Below, piece after piece: positions 27,238 through 35,852 of a stretch of 64,000 bases of DNA. The notes beneath the pieces are model-generated. The model saw nothing but the letters and a program-made list of their open reading frames with translations, was not told the origin of the DNA and did not search any database. Within the stretch, counting starts at the first letter, position 1. Each line of letters begins with the position of its first letter. This stretch comes from Thermobifida halotolerans (GTDB lineage Bacteria > Actinomycetota > Actinomycetes > Streptosporangiales > Streptosporangiaceae). The stretch covers positions 5,270,001 to 5,334,000 of the forward strand of contig NZ_CP063196.1 of assembly GCF_003574835.2 (NCBI RefSeq). The letters are read 5' to 3'. Position numbers and translations under genes: made by a program.

Positions 27238-27250
27238 GTCGGCGCTGGCC

Positions 27251-27256
27251 TATGAT
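27251..27256 (+). promoter_or_regulatory. Leaderless -10 element of the PHP gene (TATGAT)
   Basis: TATGAT, close to consensus, ends 7 nt before the ATG at 27264. Confidence 0.55.
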
Positions 27257-27263
27257 CAGGGCG

Positions 27264-28124
27264 ATGCGCATCGACCTGCACTCCCACAGTTCCGTCTCGG
27301 ACGGCACCGAACCCCCCGCCGCCGTCGTCGACCGCGCCGTCGCGGCCGGACTCGACGTCCTGGCGCTCACCGACCACGACACGGTGGCCGGGATCGCCGA
27401 GGCCGCCGCGCGCCTGCCGTCCGGGTTCACCCTGGTCCCCGGCGTCGAGCTGTCCTGCGCCCACCAGGGCTCCACCGTGCACCTGCTCGGCTACCTGTTC
27501 GATCCGCAGCATCCCGAGCTGACCGCCGAGCTGCGCCGGATCCGCGACGACCGCGTCGTGCGCGCCCGGGCCATGGTCGACCGGCTGCGGGCCGAGGGGC
27601 TGCCCGTCACCTGGGAGCGGGTCCGCGCCATCGCCGGGGACGTGGAGGGCCGGGACGTGGTCGGCCGCCCGCACATCGCCCGCGCCATCGTCGAGGTCGG
27701 CGGGGCCGAGGACGTCCCGGACGCCTTCGACCGGTGGATCGGGGCGGACAAGCCCGCCCACGTGGCCCGGTACGCGCTGGATCCGGTGCGGGCGGTGCGG
27801 CTGGTCCGGGAGGCGGGAGGGGTGTGCGTGCTCGCGCACCCGGCGCGCAGTGAAGGGGGAGGCACCACGGCGGTCCCCGACGAACTGGTCGAACGCATGG
27901 CCGAGGCCGGACTCGGCGGGATCGAAGCCGACCACCCCTCGCACGACGACGCCGAACGCGCCCACTGGCGGCGGCGCGCCGAGGAGTTGGGGCTGGTGGT
28001 CACAGGTTCCAGCGACGACCACGGCGAACTGACCGGGCACCGGCTGGGCTGCTCGACCACGGACCCGGACGCCTACGCCGCACTGGTGGCGCCGGCCACC
28101 GGAGCAGCCCCCCACGTGGGGTGA
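27264..28124 (+). CDS. PHP-domain phosphoesterase
   Basis: This 286-aa metal-dependent phosphoesterase has DLHSHSSVSDGT and LALTDHDTVAG near the N-terminus, GVELSC with a metal-binding Glu, LAHPAR in the middle and GSSDDHGE near the end. Together these supply the PHP metal ligands. The size and motif set match the YciV/TrpH group, for which 5'-3' exonuclease or 3',5'-nucleotide phosphatase activity is described. Which activity applies here is not deducible. The ATG at 27264 follows the -10; a start 30 nt upstream is less likely. Confidence 0.88.
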   Translation: MRIDLHSHSSVSDGTEPPAAVVDRAVAAGLDVLALTDHDTVAGIAEAAARLPSGFTLVPGVELSCAHQGSTVHLLGYLFDPQHPELTAELRRIRDDRVVRARAMVDRLRAEGLPVTWERVRAIAGDVEGRDVVGRPHIARAIVEVGGAEDVPDAFDRWIGADKPAHVARYALDPVRAVRLVREAGGVCVLAHPARSEGGGTTAVPDELVERMAEAGLGGIEADHPSHDDAERAHWRRRAEELGLVVTGSSDDHGELTGHRLGCSTTDPDAYAALVAPATGAAPHVG

Positions 28125-28337
28125 CGGCAGCGCCGCAGGACTCTTGAGTACTTTTAACCATTCCGGCCGATACTGTCGGCGAGCTGCATGGACGCGGGCC
28201 GCGGAACGCCGGGCAGGCCCGGGGCTACCCCGGGGCGGTGCTCCGCGACAGCGTCGGATACCCATCAGGAGCGTCCGGCCGTCACAATAGGCCCGCACCA
28301 GTTCTTGTGAGTCGTAGACCAACCGAAGGGGCGGCAC

Positions 28338-29198
28338 GTGTTCTGGAAGCGGAAAGCCAAGAAGAAGGACGATGCCGAGGCGGACGCCGCTTCGACCACC
28401 GCCAAGGACACCGAGGAGACGGAGGACGCGGAGGCGGGGAGCGACGCCGACGCTGACGCCGCGGCCGAGGAGAGGAGTGGTGACGTCGAGGAGACCGACG
28501 CCGCGGCCGAGTCGGACGAGGACGCCGACGGCAAGGAGGCGGAGACCGACGTCGAGGGCGGCGGGTCCGAACTGCCCGTCGAACGGGTCGAGATCCCCGG
28601 CACCCTGGAGGTCGACGGCGAGGAGTACGAGGTCGTCACCAACACCTGGATCGTCCAGGTCGACGAGGACGGTGTTGTCGTCGTCAACCCCGGCCAGGAC
28701 GCCAAGGCCGTCCTCGACGCGGTGGGCGACCGCGAGATCTACCTCGTGGCCTGCACCAACGGCTACCAGCCGCACATCGCGGGCGCGGTGGAGGTCGCCG
28801 AGCGCGACGAAGCCCCGATCGCCGTGCATCCCAGGGAGCTGCGCCGCTGGCGCAAGGTCCACGGAGTGGAGCACAACCCCGAGATCGAGGCCGAGGGCGG
28901 CGGCAGGCTGACCATCGGCGACGTCGAGCTGGAGATCCTGGCCACTCCCGGCACCGCTCCCGGATCGCTGTCCTACTACTTCCCCCACCTGAAGGTGGTG
29001 TGCAGCGGCGACACCCTGCTCGCCGGGCAGCTCGGCACGGTCGGCGAGGGTTACCTGGACTACACCACCCAGCTCGCCTCCGTCGGCGAGGTCCTGCTGT
29101 CCCTGCCCGAGGAGACCCGGGTGCTCCCTTCCACGGGAGAGGAGACCACCATCGGCGCCGAGTCGAAGAACTTCGACTCCTGGGTCGCCGGAGAGTAG
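28338..29198 (+). CDS. Metallo-beta-lactamase-fold protein with degenerate metal site and acidic N-terminus
   Basis: This 286-aa protein starts with KRKAKKK. A highly acidic Asp/Glu/Ala-rich region follows to about residue 80, and then an MBL-fold domain. The domain keeps its shape (NPGQDAKAVLDAV, TPGTAPGSLSYYF, CSGDTLLAGQLGT) but has lost most metal ligands. The HxHxDH motif is NGYQPH (141-146). The usual HTPGH is ATPGT (202-206). The late GHG is STG (265-267). His146 and Asp225 remain. A structural or binding role is inferred instead of hydrolysis. The GTG start has GAAGGGG upstream. The 213-bp leader contains a CCCGGGG-CTA-CCCCGGG hairpin at 28218-28234. Confidence 0.8.
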   Translation: MFWKRKAKKKDDAEADAASTTAKDTEETEDAEAGSDADADAAAEERSGDVEETDAAAESDEDADGKEAETDVEGGGSELPVERVEIPGTLEVDGEEYEVVTNTWIVQVDEDGVVVVNPGQDAKAVLDAVGDREIYLVACTNGYQPHIAGAVEVAERDEAPIAVHPRELRRWRKVHGVEHNPEIEAEGGGRLTIGDVELEILATPGTAPGSLSYYFPHLKVVCSGDTLLAGQLGTVGEGYLDYTTQLASVGEVLLSLPEETRVLPSTGEETTIGAESKNFDSWVAGE

Positions 29199-29213
29199 TC
29201 CCCGAGCCGCCGT

Positions 29214-29273
29214 CGGCCGTGGCATCGGCGGAACGGAGCCGTCCGCGGGCGGCCTCCGCCGATGCCGCGGCCG
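29214..29273. terminator. Long bidirectional hairpin between convergent genes
   Basis: Positions 29214-29232 and 29255-29273 pair over 19 bp with a single G-T wobble, around a 22-nt loop. The core is GGCATCGGCGGA and its exact inverse. It fills the gap between two convergent stops. Confidence 0.65.
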
Positions 29274-29278
29274 GAGGG

Positions 29279-30154
29279 TCAGCGGGGCTCCGCGCCGTTC
29301 CAGAAGCTGGTGAGAGCACTCGCGGTGGTCTCGGGAGCCTCCACGTTGGGCGAGTGGGCGGCGTCGGGGATCACCACGCGCTGCGCGCCCAACCGCTTGG
29401 CCATGTCCGACTGGGTCTGGGGTGACCAGGCGTCGTCGTTCTCGCCGTAGAGCACCAGTTTGGGAAGGTCGGCCGCGGCGAGTTCGGCGGTCCGGTCCGA
29501 CGCGGAGGTCACCTCCTGGGCCATCCGGAGCAGCCCCAGCGGGTGGTTGGCGAGCATCCGCTCCCGCAGGAACACGTGGATCTCCTCGGGAAGTCCCCGG
29601 GCCTGCTGCGGCTCCTCGAAGTGCGCCCACCAGATCTGGTTCATCAGTTCGCGGGTCGGGGAACCTCCGAGCACGGCCATCAGCCGCTCGGCGTCGTTGA
29701 CCCGCGACGCCCCCTCCACCCCCGCCGGACCCGAACTCATCAGGGTGAGGGACAGCAGCGGGACCTCAGCCGCGAGCACGGTCTCGCGGGTGACCAGACC
29801 GCCGAAGGAGTGTCCGAGCAGGTGCACCGGTCCCTGGTCGACGGCGTCGACGAAGTCGGCGACGACCCCGCCCAGCGCCGCGCACGAGTAGGCCTCCGGA
29901 TCGTCGCTGCCCGGGGACTCGTACTGGCCGGGCAGGTCGATCGCGTACACCCGGCGCCCCGCCTGGGCCAGCGTCTGCAGCAGCGCGATGAAGTCTTCCT
30001 TGCTGCCGGTGAACCCCGGAACCAGGACCGCCGCGTGGAGTTCGCAGCCGCCGACGACCGGACTGGCGGCCAGGGCGGCGACCGGGCCGGACGGGGTGGT
30101 GACGTCGACGCGCTCCACCCCGGGCGGGAGAGTCAGAAACCGAGGAGTACTCAC
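29279..30154 (-). CDS. Alpha/beta-hydrolase
   Basis: This 291-aa protein has the nucleophile elbow GHSFGG, a GFTGSKEDF oxyanion loop, LPGQYESPG after the second strand, an acid in GENDDAWSP and His in DAAHSPN. The triad is complete. No signal peptide is present, so it is cytoplasmic. The family covers esterases, lipases and carboxylic-ester hydrolases, and the substrate cannot be named. The GTG start lies just after a leaderless -10. It is followed on the opposite strand by the MBL-like gene. Confidence 0.85.
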   Translation of the reverse strand: MSTPRFLTLPPGVERVDVTTPSGPVAALAASPVVGGCELHAAVLVPGFTGSKEDFIALLQTLAQAGRRVYAIDLPGQYESPGSDDPEAYSCAALGGVVADFVDAVDQGPVHLLGHSFGGLVTRETVLAAEVPLLSLTLMSSGPAGVEGASRVNDAERLMAVLGGSPTRELMNQIWWAHFEEPQQARGLPEEIHVFLRERMLANHPLGLLRMAQEVTSASDRTAELAAADLPKLVLYGENDDAWSPQTQSDMAKRLGAQRVVIPDAAHSPNVEAPETTASALTSFWNGAEPR

Positions 30155-30162
30155 ATGGACTC

Positions 30163-30168
30163 ACCCTA
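30163..30168 (-). promoter_or_regulatory. Leaderless -10 element of the hydrolase gene (TAGGGT)
   Basis: On the reverse strand TAGGGT ends 8 nt before the GTG at 30154. Confidence 0.4.
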
Positions 30169-30239
30169 GACGATGCGGTTCCGCGGGCGGTTTTTCGAGG
30201 ACGCCGGGTCTTCCGGGTGAGCAGACCCGGCATCGCGTC

Positions 30240-31757
30240 TCAGTCCTGGTCGTTGTTGGCCTCGACGCCGCCCCGGGAACGGCGGCGGGTGCGCTTGCGG
30301 GTCCGGGCGGGGGAGTCGCCGTCCGCGGCGGCCGGTTCGCCGGTGGAGTCCGCCGTGGCGGCGCCGCGCCCGGTGGGCGCTCCGCCCCGGGTACGGCGAC
30401 GGTTGCGGGAGTGCCGCCGACGGGGACGCTCACGGTCGTCGGCACCGCGCCTCGTCCGGCCGCCGGTCTCGCCGATGTCCTCGACGTCCTCGGCTTCCAG
30501 ACCGGCGCGCTCCCGCTCCTCCTCGGCGAGCACGCCCTTGGCGCCCGACGGGATTCCCAGCGCCTCGAAGAAGTGCGGGGAGGTGGAGTAGGTCTCCTCC
30601 GGGTTGCCGAACGGCAGTTCCAGCGTCTTGTTGATCAGCTTCCAGCGGGCCACCTCCTGCCAGTCGATGAACGTGACGGCGGTGCCCGAACGTCCGGCCC
30701 GGCCGGTGCGGCCGATCCGGTGCGTGTAGGTCTTCTCGTCCTCGGGGCACTCGTAGTTGACCACGTGTGTCACGTCGTCCACGTCGATTCCCCGGGCGGC
30801 GACGTCGGTGGCGACCAGCACGTCGATCTTGCCGTTGCGGAACGCCCGCAGGGCGCGCTCGCGCTGGCTCTGTCCGAGGTCCCCGTGCACGGCCGCGGCG
30901 GCGAAGCCGCGTCCCCGCAGTGCGGCCGAGACCTGGTCGCAGACCCGTTTGGTCTGGCAGAACACCATGGTCAGACCGCGGTCGCGCGCCTGGAGCAGGC
31001 GGGCGAGCATCTCCAGTTTGTCCAGCGGGTGGGTACGGAAGACGTGCTGGGTGACCTGGCCGGAGCCGGACCGCTCGGAGTCGTCGCCGGCCCGCACGTG
31101 GGTGGGGCGGCGCAGGTACCTGCGGGACAGGCTCACGATCTCGCTCGGCATCGTCGCCGAGAACAGCATGGTCTGCCGCTGTTCGGGGGTCTTGGCGAGA
31201 ATGCGCTCGATATCGGGCAGGAAGCCCAGGTCGAGCATCTTGTCGGCCTCGTCCAGGACGAGCGAGGAGGCTTCGGACAGGTCGAGGTGGCGCTGGTTCT
31301 CCAGGTCGAGCAGGCGTCCCGGAGTTCCCACGACGATGTCCACGCCGTTGCGCAGTGAGGTGATCTGCGGTTCGTAGGCGCGCCCCCCGTAGACGGTGAC
31401 GATCCGCGCGCCGGTGCGTTTGCTGGCGGTGGTGAGGTCGGCGGCCACCTGGATGGCGAGTTCGCGGGTCGGCACGATCACCAGGGCACGGGGGCGCCTG
31501 GCGCCGCCGGGCCGGGCGTGCACGCTCTGGAGCAGGGGAAGTCCGAAGGCGAAGGTCTTGCCGGTGCCGGTACGGGCCTGACCGATGATGTCGGCGCCGG
31601 TCAGGGCCAGGGGCAGCGCCAGGGTCTGGATGGGAAAGGGAGAGACGATGCCTTCGGCCTCGAGGGCGTCGGCGATGTCGTCGATGACGCCGAGATCACG
31701 GAAGGTCGTCTGCGGACTGCTGGTGTTGTCGGTGGTGGTCAGGATCCATGCCTCCAT
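30240..31757 (-). CDS. rhlE: DEAD-box RNA helicase (RhlE-like)
   Basis: This 505-aa protein has motif Q (FPIQTLALPL), Walker A ARTGTGKT (61-68), PTRELAIQ, GTPGRLLD, DEAD (in LVLDEADKML), SAT, and HRIGRTGRAG. A C-terminal tail of about 100 residues is rich in Arg and low in complexity, typical of RNA-binding tails. It unwinds RNA duplexes, often in ribosome assembly or cold adaptation. The ATG at 31757 has no obvious ribosome-binding site. The 530-bp upstream gap leaves room for a long 5' leader. It is divergent from the ferritin-like gene, as in M. tuberculosis Rv3211/Rv3210c. Confidence 0.92.
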   Translation of the reverse strand: MEAWILTTTDNTSSPQTTFRDLGVIDDIADALEAEGIVSPFPIQTLALPLALTGADIIGQARTGTGKTFAFGLPLLQSVHARPGGARRPRALVIVPTRELAIQVAADLTTASKRTGARIVTVYGGRAYEPQITSLRNGVDIVVGTPGRLLDLENQRHLDLSEASSLVLDEADKMLDLGFLPDIERILAKTPEQRQTMLFSATMPSEIVSLSRRYLRRPTHVRAGDDSERSGSGQVTQHVFRTHPLDKLEMLARLLQARDRGLTMVFCQTKRVCDQVSAALRGRGFAAAAVHGDLGQSQRERALRAFRNGKIDVLVATDVAARGIDVDDVTHVVNYECPEDEKTYTHRIGRTGRAGRSGTAVTFIDWQEVARWKLINKTLELPFGNPEETYSTSPHFFEALGIPSGAKGVLAEEERERAGLEAEDVEDIGETGGRTRRGADDRERPRRRHSRNRRRTRGGAPTGRGAATADSTGEPAAADGDSPARTRKRTRRRSRGGVEANNDQD

Positions 31758-32287
31758 CTGGGCGGGCCGCGTGCGCGGCGGTGCTTGTGGGCGGACGGGC
31801 TCGTCGTCGAGCTCGTTGCGGTCGCGGCGGTCCGGCGCGGCTCATCGGAGCCGGGGATCCGCGTGGCGCGTTGTCACGCCTGGGCGGGGCCGGGGCCGTC
31901 GGGCACGGACGCGCGACCGGTTCTGGGCCGTCCGCTTGCAGTTGTCATGACGCGTGGCCACTCCGTGCAGGGCGGTCGCCGCCGTAGGATGCGGCGGCCC
32001 GTTTCCCGTCGTGGGTTCGTACGTCCGTACCGGGTCACAGGGCCGCTGCCGAACGTGTCGGTGGATCACTGCGCGGGCCTCCAGGTCGGGGCGACGCGAC
32101 CGGCTGCGACGGGGCGCTTCGCGTGCGACCGACGGGTGCCGGCCGCGGCTTCGAGTCTAGCCTGCGTGTTCAACGCTGGATAGAGCACGACGCCGTGCCC
32201 TGTCCGCCTGTGGAGGACAACGTGCCAGGTGCCGCCGATAGTCCCGGCGTGGAGGGTCCTCTCCGGGAGGGCGCTACGCTGAGGGGT
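31758..32287. other. 530-bp divergent intergenic region, no gene seen
   Basis: This gap lies between the DEAD-box helicase and the ferritin-like gene. Short frames on both strands lack ribosome-binding sites and codon bias. A CGCCGC/GCGGCG inverted repeat sits near 31979-31998. No tRNA fold was recognised. It probably holds the helicase promoter and a long helicase leader. Confidence 0.5.
32275..32280 (+). promoter_or_regulatory. Leaderless -10 element of the ferritin-like gene (TACGCT)
   Basis: TACGCT ends 7 nt before the ATG at 32288. Confidence 0.45.
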
Positions 32288-32983
32288 ATGAGCTCCGCAG
32301 CCGCTCCGAAACCCCATGACGTCACCCCGGTCGAGCGCGGTGTGATCGACCTGCTGGGGCTGCTGGCCTATGCCGAACTGGTCTCGTTCTTCCGGCTGGC
32401 CTCCGACGCCGAACTCGCGCCCACCCTGGGGGACAAGGGGGAACTCGCGGCGTTCGCGGCGATGGAGCAGACCCACCACCGGCTGCTGCGGAACAGGCTC
32501 GTGGAGTTGGGGGTCGACCCCGAGGCCGCGATGCGACCGTTCGTGGAGCCGCTGGATGCCTGGCACGCCCGCACCGCACCGCAGAACTGGGTGGAGAGTC
32601 TGGTCAAGGCGTATGTCGGAGACGGGATCGCCGCGGACTTCTACCGGCAGATCGCCGAGTTGACCGACGACGAGACCAGGGAGCTGGTCACGGGGGTGCT
32701 CTCAGAGGAGGGACGGGCCGAGTTCATCGCCGCCAAGGTCAAGCAGGCGGTGGCCGACGATCCGAAGCTGGCCGGACGGCTCGCGCTGTGGGCGCGTCGC
32801 CTGGTCGGCGAGGCCCTCAGCCAGGCGCAGCGGGTCGCCGTCGACCGGCCCGACCTCGCCGCGCTGCTGGCCTCGGGCAACGCCGAGGGCGGGACCGGCG
32901 ATCTCGCCGCGGTCAGCCGGGTCTTCGCCAGGCTGACCGACGCGCACAACGCCCGACTGCAGGCCATGGGCCTGGGGAGCTGA
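32288..32983 (+). CDS. Ferritin-like (MiaE-related) diiron-fold protein
   Basis: This 231-aa helical protein has a first helix with LAYAELVSFFRLASDAE and a second with EQTHHRLLRNRLVELG, giving the Glu and ExxH ligands of a ferritin-like four-helix bundle. Later helices include VKAYVGDGIAADFYRQIAE and SEEGRAEFIAAKVKQ, with further Glu ligands. The family is annotated either as tRNA-hydroxylase-like or as ferritin-like fold protein; hydroxylase activity on tRNA is unproven for actinobacterial members. Its placement opposite the RNA helicase keeps an RNA link open. The start is set by the -10. Confidence 0.82.
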   Translation: MSSAAAPKPHDVTPVERGVIDLLGLLAYAELVSFFRLASDAELAPTLGDKGELAAFAAMEQTHHRLLRNRLVELGVDPEAAMRPFVEPLDAWHARTAPQNWVESLVKAYVGDGIAADFYRQIAELTDDETRELVTGVLSEEGRAEFIAAKVKQAVADDPKLAGRLALWARRLVGEALSQAQRVAVDRPDLAALLASGNAEGGTGDLAAVSRVFARLTDAHNARLQAMGLGS

Positions 32984-33046
32984 CCGGGCGGCCGGGATCA
33001 CCTTCTCCCGCGAAGCCGCCTGTCCCTTTTGCGGTGTGTAGGCGTA

Positions 33047-33052
33047 TATAGT
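33047..33052 (+). promoter_or_regulatory. Candidate -10 (TATAGT) for the 103-aa protein gene
   Basis: TATAGT lies in the 136-bp gap before 33120 and gives a leader of about 60 nt. A good -35 was not found at 17-18 bp. Confidence 0.35.
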
Positions 33053-33119
33053 CGGCGTTGTCATTATTTCCCCGCCGTCCGGTGTCTCAGGACGGCTGTT
33101 TCCTGAGGTACTCATCCAC

Positions 33120-33431
33120 ATGCGCAGTGGGTTCTCCGCCAACTGCCCGCTGGTCCGGCTCACGCATGCTTTCGACAGCTTCGGGCTGCGGGAAGACTCT
33201 TCGGCTCCCGGACTGGTCGCCCAGGTCGACCAGCACGTCGCCGGTGTCCGCGATTCGCTGTCCCGCGACGGTCTCCCGTTGACCCGCCGCAGCCTCACGC
33301 ACTACCTCCAGGGGTTCCTCGACGGGTGCCGCGAACGCGGATGGCACTCCGACGGGGCGGACTACGACTGGGAGACCCTGCGGCTGCTCGCCGTCTGCAG
33401 GCTGGCCAGAGAAGAAGGCTTCGTCTGCTAG
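33120..33431 (+). CDS. Small soluble protein of unknown function, 103 aa
   Basis: The protein includes AQVDQHVAGVRDSLSRDG, then LTRRSLTHYLQGFLDGCRERGW and DYDWETLRLLAVCRLAREEG. Helical, three Cys, no membrane segment. The pattern reminds me of short actinobacterial proteins filed under DUF6401, but I am not sure. The ATG has GAGGT about 10 nt upstream and its own -10 candidate, so it is probably a single-gene unit. Codon use agrees with coding. Confidence 0.65.
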   Translation: MRSGFSANCPLVRLTHAFDSFGLREDSSAPGLVAQVDQHVAGVRDSLSRDGLPLTRRSLTHYLQGFLDGCRERGWHSDGADYDWETLRLLAVCRLAREEGFVC

Positions 33432-33671
33432 GTTCGCGGCGCCTTCTGGGAAACGTCACCGTGGTGATCTGTGAATTGGTGACGAAGCTTCGCGCGGTGG
33501 GCGTACGCTAAGCCCTGTCCGGAGTACGGTCGCGCGTTCTGCACCGGTCCGTGGGAGGGAATGGGAACGGGCCGCGCGAGCCGGAATGTGAACTCCGCCG
33601 CTACAGGCTGGGCACCTCCAGCCCTATGACCGAAATGCGGCAACCGTTGTGCCGCGAGAAAGGAAAAGCGA

Positions 33672-33914
33672 ATGGGGAGCGGTCGGCACGGGGCGGCGCG
33701 TCCACCGATCGGAGTCCTGATCCACCGGGATCGCGTCGACTTCTCCATCTACGGTCTGCAGGCGGTCGTCGCGCTGGTCATCATGATCGCCACGGGACCC
33801 GGCAGTCTGGCCTTCTGGCTGTGCTTCCTGCTGCTGTTCGCCGGAGTCGTCCTCTTCTTCCGACGTATCGACCGGCTGGCCCGCGAGGAGCTCGCGGGAG
33901 AGGACCTGCTCTGA
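33672..33914 (+). CDS. Small two-helix membrane protein, 80 aa
   Basis: The protein has a short basic N-terminus, a first helix at about 25-43 (IYGLQAVVALVIMIATG), a tight turn and a second helix at about 47-63 (AFWLCFLLLFAGVVLFF). A charged tail RRIDRLAREELAGEDLL follows. The ATG has a strong AAAGGAA site 6-7 nt upstream. The 240-bp gap before it contains TACGCT (33504-33509), a possible -10, and a CGTCACC/GGTGACG inverted repeat. Function unknown. Confidence 0.6.
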   Translation: MGSGRHGAARPPIGVLIHRDRVDFSIYGLQAVVALVIMIATGPGSLAFWLCFLLLFAGVVLFFRRIDRLAREELAGEDLL

Positions 33915-33973
33915 CGCCCCGCCCCGCGGCGCGCGACACATCGGGTCGGCGACCGTGACAGCCACGGGACGCG

Positions 33974-34017
33974 CCCGCCCGCCGAACCCCCGTCAGGGGA
34001 CGGGGACAACGGGCGGG
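33974..34017. terminator. Two-tier bidirectional hairpin
   Basis: The outer arms are CCCGCCCG (33974-33981) and CGGGCGGG (34010-34017). The inner arms are CCCCGTC (33988-33994) and GACGGGG (33999-34005) around AGGG. It lies between convergent genes. Confidence 0.55.
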
Positions 34018-34046
34018 ACGCAACCGCCTCGGTGGCCGGCCGCGGG

Positions 34047-34862
34047 CTACCTGCGCTCGTGTCGGGGCGCCACGATCCGCTCGGTCGGAGCCGTGTCCCG
34101 TTCCGGGGCACGCGCCGCCCCACCCGGGCGGGAGCCCATGGCGTCGGCGCGACCCCGCTGGTATCCGCCCTCCTCACGGAAGCGCTTGGTCTCGTCCTCG
34201 GCCGTGTCCAGCCAGTTCGCCCAGCGCTGCTGCATCGGGCGGACCAGACCGCCGCCGACACCGACGATCAGAATGCCCGCCGCGGTGGCCAGCACCGTGA
34301 TCAGCACCGGAAGGGTCACCGAGACGGCCACGCCGATCTGGTTCAACGCGGCGATGACGCCGAGGCCGAGGATGAACACTCCCGCGGCGTTGGCCAGCAG
34401 CCTGCCGTAGCTGAGACCGCCGAGCGCGTCAGAGGCGAGGTCGCGGACGGCTCGCGCGATCAGGGCGGCCACCACGACGATGATCAGCGCCACGGCGAGC
34501 TGCGGCAGCCACGCGATCACGCCGTTGAGCAGTTGGGTGACCGGGTTGTCGGGCCCGAACGCGCTGAAGGCCAGTTGCAGGACGATCAGCACACCCGCGT
34601 AGTAGACGAACTTCCCCGCGATGTCGCTGGCGCTGAACCGGCTGCGCTGGAAGTACCTGCCCAGACCACCGCGCTCCAGAGCCCGGTCGAGGCCGACCTT
34701 GGCCAGCCCCTTGGTGACCAGGCGGCCGATGAGTTTGGCGAGCAGCCAGCCCAGGACCAGGATGACGAGGAAGACCACGAGCCTGGGAATGAAGGCCACC
34801 ACGGTGTCCCAGACGTTGCCGAGGCCCTGCCCGACGTCGGTCACGGCCAATGGTGTGAACAT
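34047..34862 (-). CDS. MscS-like small-conductance channel-type membrane protein
   Basis: This 271-aa protein has hydrophobic helices at about 20-45, 80-105, 115-140, 150-175 and 185-215. The first is followed by amphipathic LAKLIGRLVTKGLAKVGLD. The last region is Gly/Ala-rich (ATAAGILIVGVGGGLVRPMQQRW), like the pore-lining or conserved TM-helix repeat of the MscS superfamily. The C-terminal 50 residues are polar and end in PRHERR. It lacks the large beta domain of full MscS. The ATG has GGGAGGGA upstream. An osmotic-shock function is inferred from fold only. Confidence 0.75.
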   Translation of the reverse strand: MFTPLAVTDVGQGLGNVWDTVVAFIPRLVVFLVILVLGWLLAKLIGRLVTKGLAKVGLDRALERGGLGRYFQRSRFSASDIAGKFVYYAGVLIVLQLAFSAFGPDNPVTQLLNGVIAWLPQLAVALIIVVVAALIARAVRDLASDALGGLSYGRLLANAAGVFILGLGVIAALNQIGVAVSVTLPVLITVLATAAGILIVGVGGGLVRPMQQRWANWLDTAEDETKRFREEGGYQRGRADAMGSRPGGAARAPERDTAPTERIVAPRHERR

Positions 34863-35044
34863 CTCGTCCCTCCCCACAGAGGCGGTTCCGTCGGACGGCG
34901 GCCGGAGGGCCTCCGGAGTGCCGCGGCGTACCGACCGAACCGGGAGAATGCCTGTCATCTCGGCCACTACCCCCGAGTCGGTGGACGAACCACGGGCGGG
35001 AACCATGGGGAGGAGGACGCGGACCGCGCGTCCGGACCGGACAG

Positions 35045-35665
35045 TCAGATCCGGGTGAGGTCCCAGCCGCTGATGCCGCGCCAGGCGAGGCGGGCGATGA
35101 GCTGCTCGGCGGCGTCCTTGGGGATGTCCCCCCGGCTCAGCCAGTAGCGCGCGCTGGTCTCGGCCATGCCGACCAGGCCGATGCTGAGCAGGTGCGCCTC
35201 CTCGTCGGAGACGCTGGTGTCCTGGCGGATGACCTCGCCGATGAGCTCGGCGCACCGGAGCGTGGTCTGCTCGGTCTTCTCCCGCACCGCGGGCAGGTTG
35301 CGCAGGTCGGACTCGAAGACCAGACGGAACGCCTCACCCTCGCCGGAGACGAAGTCGAAGTAGGCCTTGAAGCTCGCGGCGACCCGCTGCCGGTTGTCGT
35401 CGGTGGACTGCAGCGCGGCCCGCTGCTTTTCGACCAGGGCCTCGGAGTGCTGTTCCAGCAGCGCCAGATAGAGCTCCAGCTTTCCGGGGAAATGCTGGTA
35501 CAGCACGGGCTTGGAGACACCGGCCCGCTCGGCGATCTCGTCCATCGCCGCCGCATGGTATCCCCGCTCCACGAAGACCTGCTGGGCCGCGGCGAGCAGT
35601 TGCCGTCGACGGGCCACCCGGGGGAGCCTGGTTCCCCGTGGGCGGGCTTCTGAAGGAGCCGTCAC
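35045..35665 (-). CDS. TetR-family regulator (FasR-like)
   Basis: This 206-aa protein has an N-terminal HTH: RRRQLLAAAQQVFVERGYHAAAMDEIAERAGVS, with KPVLYQHFPGKLELY as the recognition part. The C-terminal helical ligand domain ends in ARLAWRGISGWDL. Similarity, and its position in the rhlE...TetR...moeZ order, recall FasR (Rv3208), which controls fatty-acid synthase genes in mycobacteria. I cannot confirm orthology. GTG 35665 has GGAGGG 7 nt upstream; another in-frame GTG two codons earlier is too close to the site. Confidence 0.85.
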   Translation of the reverse strand: MTAPSEARPRGTRLPRVARRRQLLAAAQQVFVERGYHAAAMDEIAERAGVSKPVLYQHFPGKLELYLALLEQHSEALVEKQRAALQSTDDNRQRVAASFKAYFDFVSGEGEAFRLVFESDLRNLPAVREKTEQTTLRCAELIGEVIRQDTSVSDEEAHLLSIGLVGMAETSARYWLSRGDIPKDAAEQLIARLAWRGISGWDLTRI

Positions 35666-35852
35666 AGCCACACCCTCCGAACTGTTCGCGGCGTCGAGCG
35701 CCGCGTCCTGATCTGGTCGTCTCAAATGGCCTGGGAGGACCGGCCGCGACCGACACGTACCGCGCTATCTTACTCGCCCGTAGGTCATCGGCCCCATCCG
35801 CCCAGGTCGGATGCCCGCCACACCACGACAGACCCGGCGCGGCGGATCCGGC

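Noticed and set aside
27051-29630. 859-codon reverse frame across the PHP and MBL-like genes
   Set aside because: It has low-complexity Arg/Pro/Gly composition and no motif, and it overlaps three genes with clear homology on the + strand.
31842-32069. 75-codon reverse frame upstream of the DEAD-box helicase
   Set aside because: Arg/Pro/His-rich shadow composition with no ribosome-binding site.
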